Origin: Lates calcarifer | Lineage: Eukaryota; Chordata; Actinopteri; Centropomidae | DNA length: 64,000 bases | Assembly (NCBI RefSeq): GCF_001640805.2 | Contig: NC_066854.1 | Span: 10,783,775 to 10,847,774 of the forward strand | Direction of reading: 5' to 3' | Shown: positions 35,718 to 48,057 of the stretch, one piece after another | Layout: the number at the start of each line of letters is the position of its first letter | How positions within the stretch are numbered: the first letter of the stretch is position 1 | The notes under the pieces: generated by a model | Database searches by the model: none | What the model was told of the DNA's origin: nothing | Seen by the model: the letters and a program-made list of their open reading frames with translations, nothing else | Translations under genes and position numbers: made by a program

Positions 35718-38700
35718 TTTATTCCTGATTTAATGTGTTTTTTCTGTGTGTCTTTTTCTCTTTCTCTCTCATGCACACACTCTTTCTTTAATTTTGGGTT
35801 TTAAGGGTTACAGGTGAGTTTGAAGTGTTGCAGATGCATATGAGATTTTGGATTCTTCGGTGTTGTAGATGTCATTTTAAGAATTTTTAATGTGGTAATT
35901 GAACGTGTTTGTGGAAAGACGTAAATTATTATTCAGAGGAGAGTATTTTTATACATCTCTTAAAAACATATCCAGACTGGATCTTTACGTTTGTTTTCCT
36001 TAACAATAATAGATACCATAGTTTGTATATACTCCCACTAAATACACAATTGTAAACCACAAATTAGATATCAAATGTGAATAGTTTATATCTAAAGTAA
36101 ATACAGTAATTACAAGATCATTGGACATATTGTCGCCCTGATTAAACACAGTATTGTTGTGTGAATCTCCATGTGTCAGTGGACTCTGAAGATTAACAAA
36201 GACTATTATTTTCAGTCATTATGAATGTACCCTTTGTTGTCTGGTGAAACCCAAGTTCATGTTCCATCACTCTGAACCCTGACAGCCCCATATCTTTATC
36301 TATACCTGACCTGATGTACACCAATGAAAAAATCATAAGAACAATGATTATAAAGTTACAACCCTCAACCCTCAACCTGTGTGTGCCTACATGAGACCAA
36401 AGTACAATGATTACACAGCTGTTAGCCTGTACCTGCATTTTGTGTGTGTGTGATGTGTTGATGTCTGCAGATGGCTTTTCAAAGCCTTGCATTAAACGCC
36501 TCTAAAGAACAAAGTAGGCCTCTAAACACAGGATAATCCTTAAAGTAGCACCTTGGCAGATGTCGCTGTCGAAGCCACACACATGTGCAGAGTGTGAAAT
36601 CTGGTCATGATGGAGAGGTTTGAGCGCACAATTCAGTTTGTTCATCTGACTCTGGAAACGGTCACAGTGATGACTGTCACTAGTGTGTGTTGCCGTAAAT
36701 GTCACGTCTGTGTGTAACACCTCAGACTAAATAACAGCCGCTTGCTTCAAAGATGTGGATGTGTGGTGTAATTCTGACCATGATGAACAGCTCTAAACAC
36801 ACTTGTTAAGGGTTTGGGAGCTGGTTGTAAGAGGCTTAAAAGCTGTTATTGTTAAATGCATGAACACACACACATGCTCTTTACGAGAGAACTCTCAGTC
36901 GCCATGAGTTGTTAAGTGCAGGGCTTTGTTCAGGATGGAGGGTTTGTTTGTTCTGTCATTAGGTCACTGCAGATAAAGCTTTCATCCTGTCACATTTGGA
37001 TTCACACAGGAAGAGAAAATTAGACCTTTAAATCTTCATTTCCACCTGGATCTTTAACCTTAGAGAAAAGACAGGTTTGTACCTCTACTAGAAAGTTAAA
37101 TGTGTGTCAGTGGTAAAAATGTTATCCTTTAAATGTGTGATTTCTGTGTCACAGGGAGCCACTAACGTTGACTGGCAGCTGCAGAGTCCTTTGGTGCTAA
37201 AATTCTGGGGGTGATTTGTGAACAGAGGGCAGGACCACACTGAGTCCTCTCCTGTGTCCCTCAGAGGAAAGGATGTTAGCAGGGAGCAAGATGGCTTCCT
37301 GTGGCCAGACTGACCGTCAGAGGCAAATTTACACCCCCCCCCCCCCCCCCCCCCAAACAAACCCTAACCCCATTATCTCACCTTAAAGATATAACCCCAA
37401 AATAAATGTTTTGTAAATTTGTTTTATACCTCATTTTTAGTTTTTTTTTTTTCTACTGTATTTTTGTACGTGAGTTGAGTTGTTTTCTACCAATTAAAGC
37501 TACAGAACAATGAAACCAGATTTTAAAATGTATGAGTAAAGGTTTCCTGTTTTTTTAAAGCCAAAGACAAATGATTTGAACTGTTTGAGCCAAAGTTCTG
37601 TTGTTTTCTTTTTGGTCAGCTGGTCAGAGTGGCTTTTAAATTCAGTGTTTCATCAGTGGTTTTTGGTTAAACACAGACTCAAGGAACAGTAAGACTTTTT
37701 GGGAAATACAGCTTTTCACTTTCATACCAAGAGTTAGATGAAGGCTTCATATTTAGAGCACAGATGTAGGAGTATCAGTGATGTTTCCATCTAACTCTCA
37801 GCAAGATTTACAACTGAGCTGACTGAAGTTAAAAGCCTCAGCACTGATTTTTCATTACCTGATCAGAAACACAGAGAAACTGTTTTACAAACTAAAATAT
37901 GTTAAGTGGGAACAGTTAGTATGATCGGATTACTGTAATCTGATTATTTGAGTAATCTGTTTCCCTCAGCCCTGTGTGCCACAGTCAGATCACAGCCACT
38001 GCCACATTTCTCTGCACTAATAATCTGTATTTCACACATGATGAAATGACATTACATTCTTTTTTTGCTAAATATTTTTATTACTACTACTTTTAAAATC
38101 TTTATCTTTTTATAAGATGTGATATTTATAACAATAAAATGTGATTTGGTACTTGACAGATTTTTTTTGGAGGTTGTTGTGTTTACTTATCTGGTTTTTG
38201 TTTTAAGGTGCCTAATGGAGGAAGATTATCACGACCAGCACACAGGAAGCACAGGAGCCCAACTCTGCTCAGCTATATTTATAGGTTTTTCCACACAGCC
38301 TCAGTGAAAACCACCTCAAAATAACCTTTTCTACCATCTGCAAAAAACATGTTTTCTCCAGAAACAAAAGCTACAAATATAACCTGTCAGTTTGAATATT
38401 TCAGCTTCTCTGTGGTTTCTATTGAGGGAGAGATGACAGCAGCCAGGGGATGATCAGAAGGTTCAACCTCAGTCTCTGAAAAGATTAACGATTTAACATC
38501 TTCGTGGATGTGAGGACTTCAATACTAACTGTGTCAACTTATCCTTGTTGCTGTACAAAAATGAAAGACAGCATCTGACAAGCATTGGCTTATATTTGCT
38601 CCCAATTCCCAATCTGATCCGTGACTCATGCAACAGAGAAAAATACAAACTCATTCTGTTCATCTCAAACAAACAAAAAAGGCTTTTTTCTTCCCAAAAA

Positions 38701-38767
38701 TCAATCAAATTCAAACTCCTGTGGTTCAGTCCCTCCCCTCCTCCAGTGTCCTTCTCCACCCTCGCTC
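35718..38767. other. convergent interval between nid2 and rtraf
   Basis: 3 kb between two converging genes. It should hold the nid2 3' UTR: AATAAA occurs at 37401-37406 and again near 38131. A 21-base C run lies at 37334-37354, and 37671-37905 resembles the fold-back teleost repeat family (GGGAAATACAGCTTTTCACTTT, GAGTTAGATGA). I found neither an EGF exon like that at the end of NID1 nor a convincing final GRK exon. Confidence 0.5.
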
Positions 38768-41700
38768 TCATCTGCCGACCTTGCCCAGCCTGTGGTCTGT
38801 CTTGGGGTCAGCGATGATGGCCTGAACAGCTACGATGGCCTCGTTGATCTTGGTCTGGAGCTCCCTCAGCTCCTCGATGTGCAGCAGGCGCAGGATCTGA
38901 GCCGCTTCATTCAGAGTCGCATCTGACAAGAGAGAGAGGGACATTTGTTTTAATTTCTCATAGATTATTAAGTTTTATTGGATACATGTGTTAATGCTGC
39001 TCCACACCGCACTCACACAGAGCTGCCTGCCTGAGTGGATGTCCATGCACTGATATACCACTCATGTCAACATATCCAAACAACACTTCAAAATCAATTT
39101 GCAGTTCTTGTACGTTGTATTTCATGATGTTATAAAAGCAGTCTTCACCTCCAGTGTCGAAACCCAAGATGTGTTTGTCTAAAGCTACTGGAACTCCCTG
39201 GAAAGAAAAATACACATGACTGAGACTGCAGTCAAACCAAGAGACACTCTCATATTATAAACACTTTTTCCTTGTTAAATCAAAAACATCAAAAACACCT
39301 TCAGAGATGTGTATAAGTAAAAATGTGGATATCTAAACATCGTTCTTGACTAATATTATATGCATCTTAAGTTTACCTCTCTGTTTTGGCTGGCTTTAGA
39401 GATGGCGTCTGGAGAAAGTCTCTCTTGGATCAGAATACGAATGGCCTGTCAGGTAAACACAAAAACACAGACAAATTAATATGATAGATTTCATCTAAAT
39501 TTATAAAGTTGTTCTCCTTAAGGCTATTATAGAATAAAACCCTGTTTATCCTCAGCATTTTTCCTACAGTAGTCATTCATTGTATGCTGTAATTACCTCT
39601 CTATGAGGTAATTTTCTTTATTAGTGGCAGAGTCCAGCATTCCCATGCTGGATTCAAATTGCTGATTAACACAAGAGGAATTCACCACAAACTCTGCATG
39701 TAATTCAACTTTAATGGTAATTAGATCTCATAGATATCAGCTTCACTGTTTACTGTTATTGACTGACTTTTTTAAATAAAACAATGTTTGTTTGGCTGTG
39801 CTGTAAACAGATACACCAGCTCCTCCTCTGCTGTATTTCTGACAAAACAGCTGCTCAAGAGTCTTTGCTGTAGCATTACAATCAGCACAGATTACCACAG
39901 CACTAAAATCTAAAGGATCGTAAAACGTCATGAAGCTACGACATATAAATAAAATTCTTTGTTTAAAAACTTTTAACAGAAATATTTTAATACACAGAAA
40001 CAGCATACAGTGCAGTCTCACCTTTAGCATGACCAGGTAGTCGTCATGGCGTTGTATTTTGAGGATGTTGGCCAGAGCCATCACTCCTGCTTTGAAATCT
40101 GGTGAATTACCTGAAAAACAAACAAGTGATGATTTCATTCAGAAGGAGGAAGGAAGTAAGTAATGAAGAGATCAAAAACTAAAAGGGAGAGGGAGGAATG
40201 TGAGAAAGTGAGGTGTTGGGGAAGGCAGAGGGGCAGATAAAGTGTTTCTGCTTACTGTCGAGGTTGACCAGAGGGTCAGCTGTTTTGTCACTGTTACCGG
40301 AGGCTGCCAGTGGCTGGCAGTTCTTATACTTCTCCACTGAGGAGAGACAACAGAACACAACCAAAATGTCAGATTACAGGTAATTCTTCAGGTTTTTATC
40401 TTCTGAAGGCTATGTCATGGGGTTATGGAGTTCCAACACTAACAAAAATTCTGAGAACATTTGACTGTGAACCAAAAAAGACGACTGGTCAGCTGGCATC
40501 ACTGGTTCCTTTTATAATGTCTCCATCTACTGGTGTTCATCAGTACTTCAACAGTGGTACAGAGGCATGTATTACACATTCTTACAGTTATCAGTCTATA
40601 GCAGAGGTTTCCAGCATTTTTGTCTTGTAACACCTGAGAGTGAAGCAACGTCTGCTTGCAACCTATTATTAGTTGCATTTATCTGTGGGTTATAACCATG
40701 TCAAATGAAAGATGAATATTTGAGAAGATAGGCACAACATGTTTTTCTATGTTCTTACCATTGTCTCCATATTCATAGCGTACAGCCAGACCCAGTAACC
40801 AGTCTACAGCCTCCTGCCTCTCCTGAACTCCAAATGGACAGTTGACATCCTGCAGGTACTACACAAAGGCAACAGAAGGGCATACACACATTATAAAACA
40901 TTACTGATCTATACAGCAATGACATTAAAGTTCTCTGGTAGCAGCCAAGATAAGATTCTACATACAGTCTATGTCAGGTTTAAGGTGGTATTTTCTTGAA
41001 CTGAAACCATATTTCAGAGTGCCTGGCAGTATGCTGATGGTCTCACCTTCTGGTAGGCTTTGGGCCAGTCTGAGCTGGGGATATTCCTCAGGTTTCCTCT
41101 GTCCTCGATCTTGTAGTGTCGAATCTTCTGGTCCTCCAGCCACACAATGCAGTTCCTAAACTGGGTCTCATCTGAACCAAGAGGGGGGGCAGGTGCTCAT
41201 TTGTAAATCACTGAACAAATGTCAACATACCAGCAACTACATGAAGTAATGACGTCGAATAATGGAGTCAACTAAATAAATAAATGAGTCAGCCTTCTAT
41301 GTAGGAATAAGCAACATGCTAGCTTTAGCCTACTGACTCTCAGTAACGTCTGCTGAATCATTTATCTTATTACAGGACCAAAATAGTTTACATTGCACCC
41401 GGGGTAGCTAGCATTTCAATTCATGGCTTTATCAGTGGTAAATTGATATTAACAGCCCAGGAACGAGGCCGAAATTCGTATGAATATATACGGATTAAAA
41501 TGTACTTTGGCATAATGTTATATACTGACTGCTATTATCAGGGTACAAAATAAATTATTTACTTTTTGCTAGAATAAAATTGTGAACACGGGGGACTTTG
41601 TGTAGTGAGAGCATTAGAATTAGCTATGCCGAATAAAAGTGTGGTGTATTAAAAGACTATATTTTTATTTACATCGTGTTCTGACAAATATATATGTTTG

Positions 41701-41920
41701 CCGGAAAAACGCCTCATGAAACTTCTGTCTTACCATCAGAGTTTGGTATTTCGTTGTCTCCTTACAGTGATAGCACTTGTGTTACGTACATACACGTTAG
41801 CCGGCTCCACGTTACACTCACCAACCCAGTTCAACGGCTATTTGACGAGTTTTTCTTACCTTTGCAGTCAAATCCATCGGGATTGTGATAATCTAGAGCT
41901 GTCAGTTTTCTCCGAAACAT
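38768..41920 (-). CDS. rtraf: RNA transcription, translation and transport factor (RTRAF/hCLE/CGI-99)
   Basis: Eight exons on the - strand, in transcript order: 41920-41860, 41171-41047, 40858-40759, 40336-40256, 40110-40022, 39445-39377, 39197-39149, 38922-38768 (stop TGA). 729 nt, 242 aa; human protein 244 aa. Start MFRRKLTALDYHNP, then IVWLEDQKIRHYKIEDRGN, SSDWP, AVDWLLGLAVRYEYGDN, DFKAGVMALANILKIQRHDD, VALDKHILGFDTG and HIEELRELQTKINEA, ending HRLGKVGR. RTRAF is a partly helical protein of the tRNA-ligase complex (with RTCB, DDX1, FAM98) and shuttles RNA between nucleus and cytoplasm. All introns are GT-AG and phases agree. Tail-to-tail with nid2, as expected from the NID2-RTRAF linkage in human. 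Confidence 0.96.
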
Positions 41921-42070
41921 TTCAACGTGTATTTTGAGTGCAAACGGCTGCTTTCTTCAGCTAACAGTTGGCTATCTTTGATATTTTTCTGCTAGCTGTC
42001 ACTGCTGCATTGCGCGTGCGCAGCCAACAACTTCCTGTTGCAACTATCAAAATAAAATTTAAATTAATGA
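41921..42070 (-). promoter_or_regulatory. rtraf: rtraf promoter with NRF1 and ETS-type sites
   Basis: On the - strand 42022-42011 reads TGCGCACGCGCA, a full match to the NRF1 consensus YGCGCAYGCGCR, about 90 bp before the start codon. An ACTTCCTGTT (ETS/GABP type on the - strand) lies at about 42029-42038. Both are typical of housekeeping promoters. Function is inferred. Confidence 0.5.
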
Positions 42071-42440
42071 CCACGGGCAGTGTACGTCAATCCATCAATG
42101 AAACAGGAGAGCATTTGTGCAACATTGCCTTGCTCCAACTAGTAATTTTCTGAGGGCTTGCTTGTCATGCTGCGGTTTATTAGCTTTAAAAGTCTAATTA
42201 CACTTTGTATCGTTGTTGGGTGTTTGTGGGATTTGGACCATCTAATAATGGGGACTTTAAACTGCAATTTCAACCATCTCACACCATCACACAGAAAGGG
42301 ACACAGACTTTGGAAAAAACAACAACTTTATTCACATCACATTTTATAAAATGAGGCAAAAACCATCCAAGATTATGCAAAAGAGAAAACAAAACCAGAA
42401 TTAGGTGTGTTGCTATGCATGTGTATGCATGTGTGCATGT

Positions 42441-44312
42441 TTAGAATGGTCTCATGCGTGTGCTGAGGGGTGGCGCCCTGTTAGGTGGCGTGATAGCTAT
42501 GTCCAGATAGTCTCCGATCTGGAAGCGCTGAGACTGCAACGTCATGGAGTCATCTGTACCCTTCCTGCCGGACACAGTACTGCCAATGTCTTTCAGCCTG
42601 AAGCAGGAGAGGATGACATGTTTTACACAACACACACAAATTCAACTGCCCTGTTAGCAAGTGGCCTGGTTCCATGAACCCAGCCTGTGGCTCTGTGGTG
42701 CAATACCAACCTGTATGCTTTCCCCCTGGGGTCAGGGTAGACTATGGCGAAGCTAAAGTGTGTTCCCTTTTTCCTGGCCTCTGGATACACTTCCTTCACC
42801 AGGCTGGTCAGTTCTTTCAGAGTAGCATCCATCCTGAAACACGCACAGAAATTCACATCAAACACTTCTACAAGATGCTTTTGTTGCCTTCAACACTGCC
42901 AAGCATCTGATTAACACATAGAATAACAACAATGACAAAGAGAGAAGCATTTTGAGTCTCACCATGTGTATATCTGCAGTTCACTGGAGGGGACATTGCC
43001 ACGAGCAAACTCATCTACTCTGTGATGTCGGCCGCTGTTGGTGGTGAATACTCGCAGCAGAAGAGGGCAGGTCTGTAACATAAACAAACACAGGAACAGT
43101 AAGAAAAAAGTAAGTGCACAAGACATGTTTTAATATCATAATAGATTGATTCCTTTAAATAATGCAATATTGTGGCACTAAATCAGCTACTGAAAACAAA
43201 TCAAACAATCAACAATATTAGTACTAAGGTATTCATCTAAAAACATAAAGTGAGCAAGATGCACTGTCTGTTCTAAGGCTGGATTTAAAGTTATTACTCA
43301 ACAGGATTTTGAACGAGGTTTTCTTAGGTCAGGAACTGAAACCAGAAGTTCTGGTTTCACCTCAGCTCTATCTGCGTCCAGCTTGACACCGAGTGAGTCT
43401 GGAAAGTTCAGTGCTCTCTGGTGGTCAACGCCAGTAAGTACAACACGACATTTTATTTTTTAAATCAATGAACAGTAGATATTAACACCACTATTATTCT
43501 TCTTAAGAGTTTTACGACAGTTCCTATGTAAACAATATCTGAATACATATATGTAATAATCACATAGTTATCTAACTAAATGAACCTGCTTTGACCACCA
43601 GGAAAGCGTCCTGTCACCTCACATCCCACCAGACTGTCTCCTGAAGGCCACTGACGAGCCACCGTGGGTTTTGAGAGACAAAACATAAACACAAAGCGTT
43701 TACCCATCAGGATAACTGGGCTGTTCGGGGTAAGTTGTAATTAAAATGGGTGTAGCTTTGGACTGGATATACGCCGCAGTTTTCCGAAAATGCCGTGGTT
43801 TCGTAGAAGCCTGAAGCCTACATTTTAGTAGTTTCATAGGTAAGAACCAGAATGTAAACATTTAAACTGCATTTTTCATTTATGGGGAACATGTTTAGTC
43901 AAATATTTTGATCAAAATCCCAAATTAGGCAAATAGGTCATTGATAACAACAACCACAACAATGCCTTAAACTAACGGTTGATGATGAATAGATGCTTGC
44001 TAGCACGTTAGCACTAGCATTCTGTCGAAGCTATTAATCATTTAGTTTTATCTAACCTCTACTCACCGTAATATATCATAACATAACACGGCGTATATGT
44101 TACACTAATCCTGGAAAGTCTAACACTGGAGCCTGTCCTTAACCTAAACCCGCCAGTCTCCAAACTGTTAGCTAGCACTTAGCTGGCAGACCAGGTTAGC
44201 TCAGAGCTAATAAGGTAAACAAACTAAACTACGCTCTTACCTTTTCTCGGTCAATGGGCTTCTCTGGCTCCTTCTTGATTTCCTCCTGCGTGATCCGCGA
44301 CTCAAGAGCCAT
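42441..44312 (-). CDS. sap18: histone deacetylase complex subunit SAP18
   Basis: Four exons on the - strand: 44312-44241, 43072-42963, 42833-42711, 42597-42441 (stop TAA). 462 nt, 153 aa, the same length as human SAP18. Sequence runs MALESRITQEEIKKEPEKP, CPLLLRVFTTNSGRHHR, ELQIYTWMDATLKELTSL, VKEVYPEARKKGTHFSF, IGSTVSGRKGTDDSM, FQIGDYLDIAI and RMRPF. SAP18 has a ubiquitin-like fold and works in the Sin3 corepressor and, with RNPS1 and Acinus or Pinin, in the ASAP/PSAP splicing complexes bound to the exon-junction complex. A TTTATT at 42328-42333 (AATAAA on the - strand) is a likely poly(A) signal. It lies just upstream of rtraf on the same strand, with about 300 bp between its 3' end and the rtraf promoter. 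Confidence 0.97.
43073..44240. other. sap18 intron 1
   Basis: 1.2 kb intron with no exon seen. A short inverted pair, CTGGTGGTCAA near 43419 and TTGACCACCAG near 43594, probably comes from a dispersed repeat. Confidence 0.5.
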
Positions 44313-44520
44313 CGTTATTTTTTACTGATATATTAATGCACGTACGTCGTGACTTCCACCACCTCGCCTGGGTGTTTTATCGCAGCTGCTGCAGGCAGCG
44401 AGTCACCAAAGAGACAGAAAGCGAGACAGTTTCCGTTTCCGGGTTTCTTTTCTCTGACTTCGCGGCTTTTGGCAATGAGCGCGGCTTTTATCGCCCCCTA
44501 TTGCTCCGGAGAATATATAT
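44313..44520 (-). promoter_or_regulatory. sap18: sap18 promoter region
   Basis: CpG-containing stretch before the sap18 start. CCGGAA (ETS core, - strand) at 44442-44437 and GCGCGG words at 44461-44487. Position and base composition suggest a housekeeping promoter; no TATA box is obvious. Confidence 0.4.
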
Positions 44521-47500
44521 ATATATGAAGTCATTAGTTATTAACTTAGGAATTGCTGATAAATAGAAATTATATTACAAATGATGTATTATATCACTTC
44601 ATCAGCACTAGTCTTTCATAGTGAACAGTGTGGATAAAAACCTGTATACAACAAATTAATTTGTATCCTTCTGAACTTCTCTTACTGATGTGTGAAGGTC
44701 ATGTCAGTTATGTCTCAAAATGAGAAACCTCACACTCATGGTATTTTCTCAATTAAATAATGATTCAGTTCCTCAGTGATTCCCTCTGTCAGTCTCCTCA
44801 GAATCTAAGTTCTGTTTCTTCCTCTCCTTCACAAGGCCCCATTGTCTGCAAAGAGGGATCTTTTTAAGTCTAGATGCACTGAGGACCATTATCATTAAAC
44901 TGTCATCATTAAACAGTCTGATGGGGTTTATCTCACTCACACACTCTCTTACTTGTTGATTCTTCTTGAGACTAGAGGCCTATTAATTGCAGGTTTATGA
45001 TTTAACATATATAACCTACCTGTATTAACACTCCATGATTATAAAATCAGTAACAGCAACATCACAGAGATGAGAGGTCACTGTGAAGCACCAGATGGAA
45101 TCTGAATCTTGCAGAGAAAAATCTGCAAGTTCCAGAAATCACCGGACAGTAGCACTTCCACAGACTTTCATACAGTATAGGGGCTGGTCCAGGATCAGTC
45201 AGCCAAGTCCACCTACAGAACCAAGACCTGCTATTCAGTCACATGCTGCTCTCCCCCTCACTAATTACAGTGTGCGTGTGTGTAGTTTTCTGGGTAACAT
45301 ATATGTGAGTGTTGTACAGTGTGCTTGTGTGTGTATCCTGACACTGGTCCCCTCTGTTCTCCTGCTGGCTGGCTGATCAGGGATCAGGAGCTACTCAAAC
45401 AATTGGCTCTATTTTACCTCTCTCTCTTTCTCCCTACTCATTCACTTTGTGTGACCCCCCCACCCTGCCACCATCACCACCACCACCTCATCAGAATGGA
45501 TGGCATGGACCCGCTTGAAACAATCCACCAGCCTTTTTCCCTCTGTGTGTGTGTGTGTGTGTTTTTTTTTTTTTTTTAGCCCTGTCCTGACTGAGAGATC
45601 AAACAGTGGCTCTTTGAGTCTGGTGCTGACACTGATATCCATTCATTGATATGCATCAGGAATAACAGTCACTGTTATTTCCCCTAATGACTCCATTAGA
45701 ATCACTGACGCCCACTCTGTCTCATTTTGCAGGATCATGTTATGTGCAGTGGTACAGAGGAGAATCTAAACACAAAGCCTGCAGTTCACCAACAACAACT
45801 CCTGCTTCATTAGTCACAAAAACAGGTAATTCTAAAACAACATGCTGGTGCAGTGTTATATCCCCAACACCACAGTTCAAGCAGAGTCTGCAGAATATGT
45901 TGCAGCCTCTGCAAAAGTTTTCATTTCAGTGTTGTGTGCATCCAGAGTGTAAACCGAGGAAGTTGGTTTTTTGCTCCCACACGTCAACAAACAGTGGGAA
46001 AAGCTCATTGGTCTCAGTCATTAGCAGCACACAGAGCTGCACTGTCCTGCAGCCTGAACGCTGCCAAGTGATGGTCTGGCTCTGAAAAGTCACTGTGGCT
46101 CTCTACCTGTGTCCAGTTACAGTTACAGAGAGATCACACACACAAACACACACACACACCTTACACTACAATGCAACTTTGTTCTTTCAATCGTCTGACT
46201 TCACACTGTATGGGCTACCTGTAAGTACAATAGATGGTAACTGTTGAACTGAACTTTTTACTGTATATCCAACATTAAAGCTAATTTACGTAACGTGTTT
46301 GCCATGGCATAATTACAGGGGTCTCCACCTAATGTCAACATGAAGCGTGAAGCAGCTCTCTCTCTTTCTACTGCAGCTTTGGGGGAGTTTTGCAAGTTAA
46401 AAAAACAAAACAAAAAAAAACCTGATGATGTCTTGGTTTTGGCTTGAGATTTAAAAAATTGTAACAGAAATCCTGGAAAAACAAGACTAAGAATCCACAG
46501 GCATGTGAAACTGTGGATAGATCAACAAAGCTATTGCAATATGTCTTGAAGGGGACATGAGTTTCTGTAACAAATAGCTGTTGAGAAACTGATCGAGCAT
46601 CCCTACAGCCACACTGGAAATGGTGGTATTAGGAGCAGGAGTCTAGACAGTATGGGAAGTATATGAACCACTGTTTTTGTAGTGTGACCTATGTTAAGGA
46701 ATTAAAGTCATAGTGTGGAGGATATCTCAGCCTGTGCTGCTTTGGTTCTGACCTCTGTATCATTGGGGTCTACAGACTTTAACGTCAAAAATGAGCCCAA
46801 GGTCAAGATCACTAGTAGCCAACAGACAGTTGCATTGGACAGGAGTTATTTTTAATTGCACATTACAAAATGGCAGTTCTCTCCTTTACTGAACTAACTA
46901 CCAACTACATGCTGCAGTAAAAGAAGTGATCACCAACATCAGTTTCTAAACATATAAATATATTTTAGTATATTTCACTGTTTCCATTAGGCACAGAAAC
47001 TTTTATCATGCATACATGACAGACAAGCACAGGTTATTTTATTAATGGCTCATTATTAGTGACTGTGTGTGCACACACTTGTTTAGCCTCTTCCTCTACA
47101 ACAGATTTTATTTTGAAAGTCCTCACAGGAAGTCATCATATTCTATTCTGGCTGACTTTACAGTTAGAGGCGCATCTTTCACTTCATGCAAAGGCACCAG
47201 GCGCTGCAGGTTTGTGTGTGGTTCAGTATCTTAGATCCCACTCTCTAATTTCATTTCATTTTCATCATGTCAGCAGTGATGTGACACTGAGCTGTGAGTC
47301 TGTTTTCATGCTGGAGAGGACCATGTGGAATATTCTCCTGCAAACAACCTGACTCTGAGACACAAGGTGAGAAAACAACTTTATCTTTTTGATTCAAAAA
47401 GTCATCATTTTAGATTAATTATCATCATCATCATCATTATTTATCCTGGTAATAATATTTCCAACACTTTTATGCAGCATTTTTACAAATGAAAACAACT

Positions 47501-48057
47501 GCTGTTGGTGAATGTAATATACATATATACATATTATGATTGTCACACCGTTATAATACATCTGATTTAAATTATCAGTGAAATCAATAAATCACTGAGT
47601 GTGAATGGTGAGGACTGTAGTAATGTGGGTTTGTACAGTGTGCTCAGTGTGTTTTTAGTTGAGTGGGCTCAGTTCAGTACAGTCCACAGTGGGCAGAGAG
47701 GTTCATCAGTTCACATGAATGTTGGCCTGGACCTTCTCTCCTCCTCCTCTCACTTTCATTCCTTTTCATCCTCTTCCTCTGTAAAACTTCTCTTTTGTTT
47801 CATCGGCCGTTTCTGCTTTCATCTGTTGCCACTGACTTCCTTCTAAATGTCCATCTGTGTCGCTGTCGGATGCAGCTCAAAGGACTCAGTAAAACCTGCA
47901 ACAGTAATTAGAGAACACTATGTTTACTGTATTCACTTTCCTGTCCAGATTTTCCCGGCAAACTTGAGATTGAACCAGCAACCTTCTAGTAAAAATGCCA
48001 CTTCTCTGACTTTCACGTTATTCTTCCCATTCTCATTCCTCCATCTGTTTCCCTAGG
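44521..48057. other. intergenic region between sap18 and the beta connexin
   Basis: 3.5 kb, presumably including 5' UTR of the connexin. A TTCCCTAG acceptor-like site ends at 48056, one base before the connexin ATG, so at least one untranslated exon lies upstream; ACAAG|GTGAGAAA near 47366 is a possible donor. A minus-strand run near 47995-47940 (GGTTGCTGGTTCAATCTC) resembles the 3' end of a tRNA-derived SINE. Also T-run and GT tract at 45547-45579. The open frames here have no recognisable domain. Confidence 0.45.

Noticed and set aside
37008..37025. Possible last nid2 exon (CAG followed by GAAGAGAAAATTAG)
   Set aside because: Would give GEEN then stop, unlike the GRK end of NID2, and has no strong pyrimidine tract.
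40958..41159. Frames on the + strand over rtraf exon 2
   Set aside because: Antisense shadow of a real exon.
45687..46085. 132-codon frame before the beta connexin
   Set aside because: No recognised domain, low-complexity serine/threonine content, and no neighbouring exons that fit.
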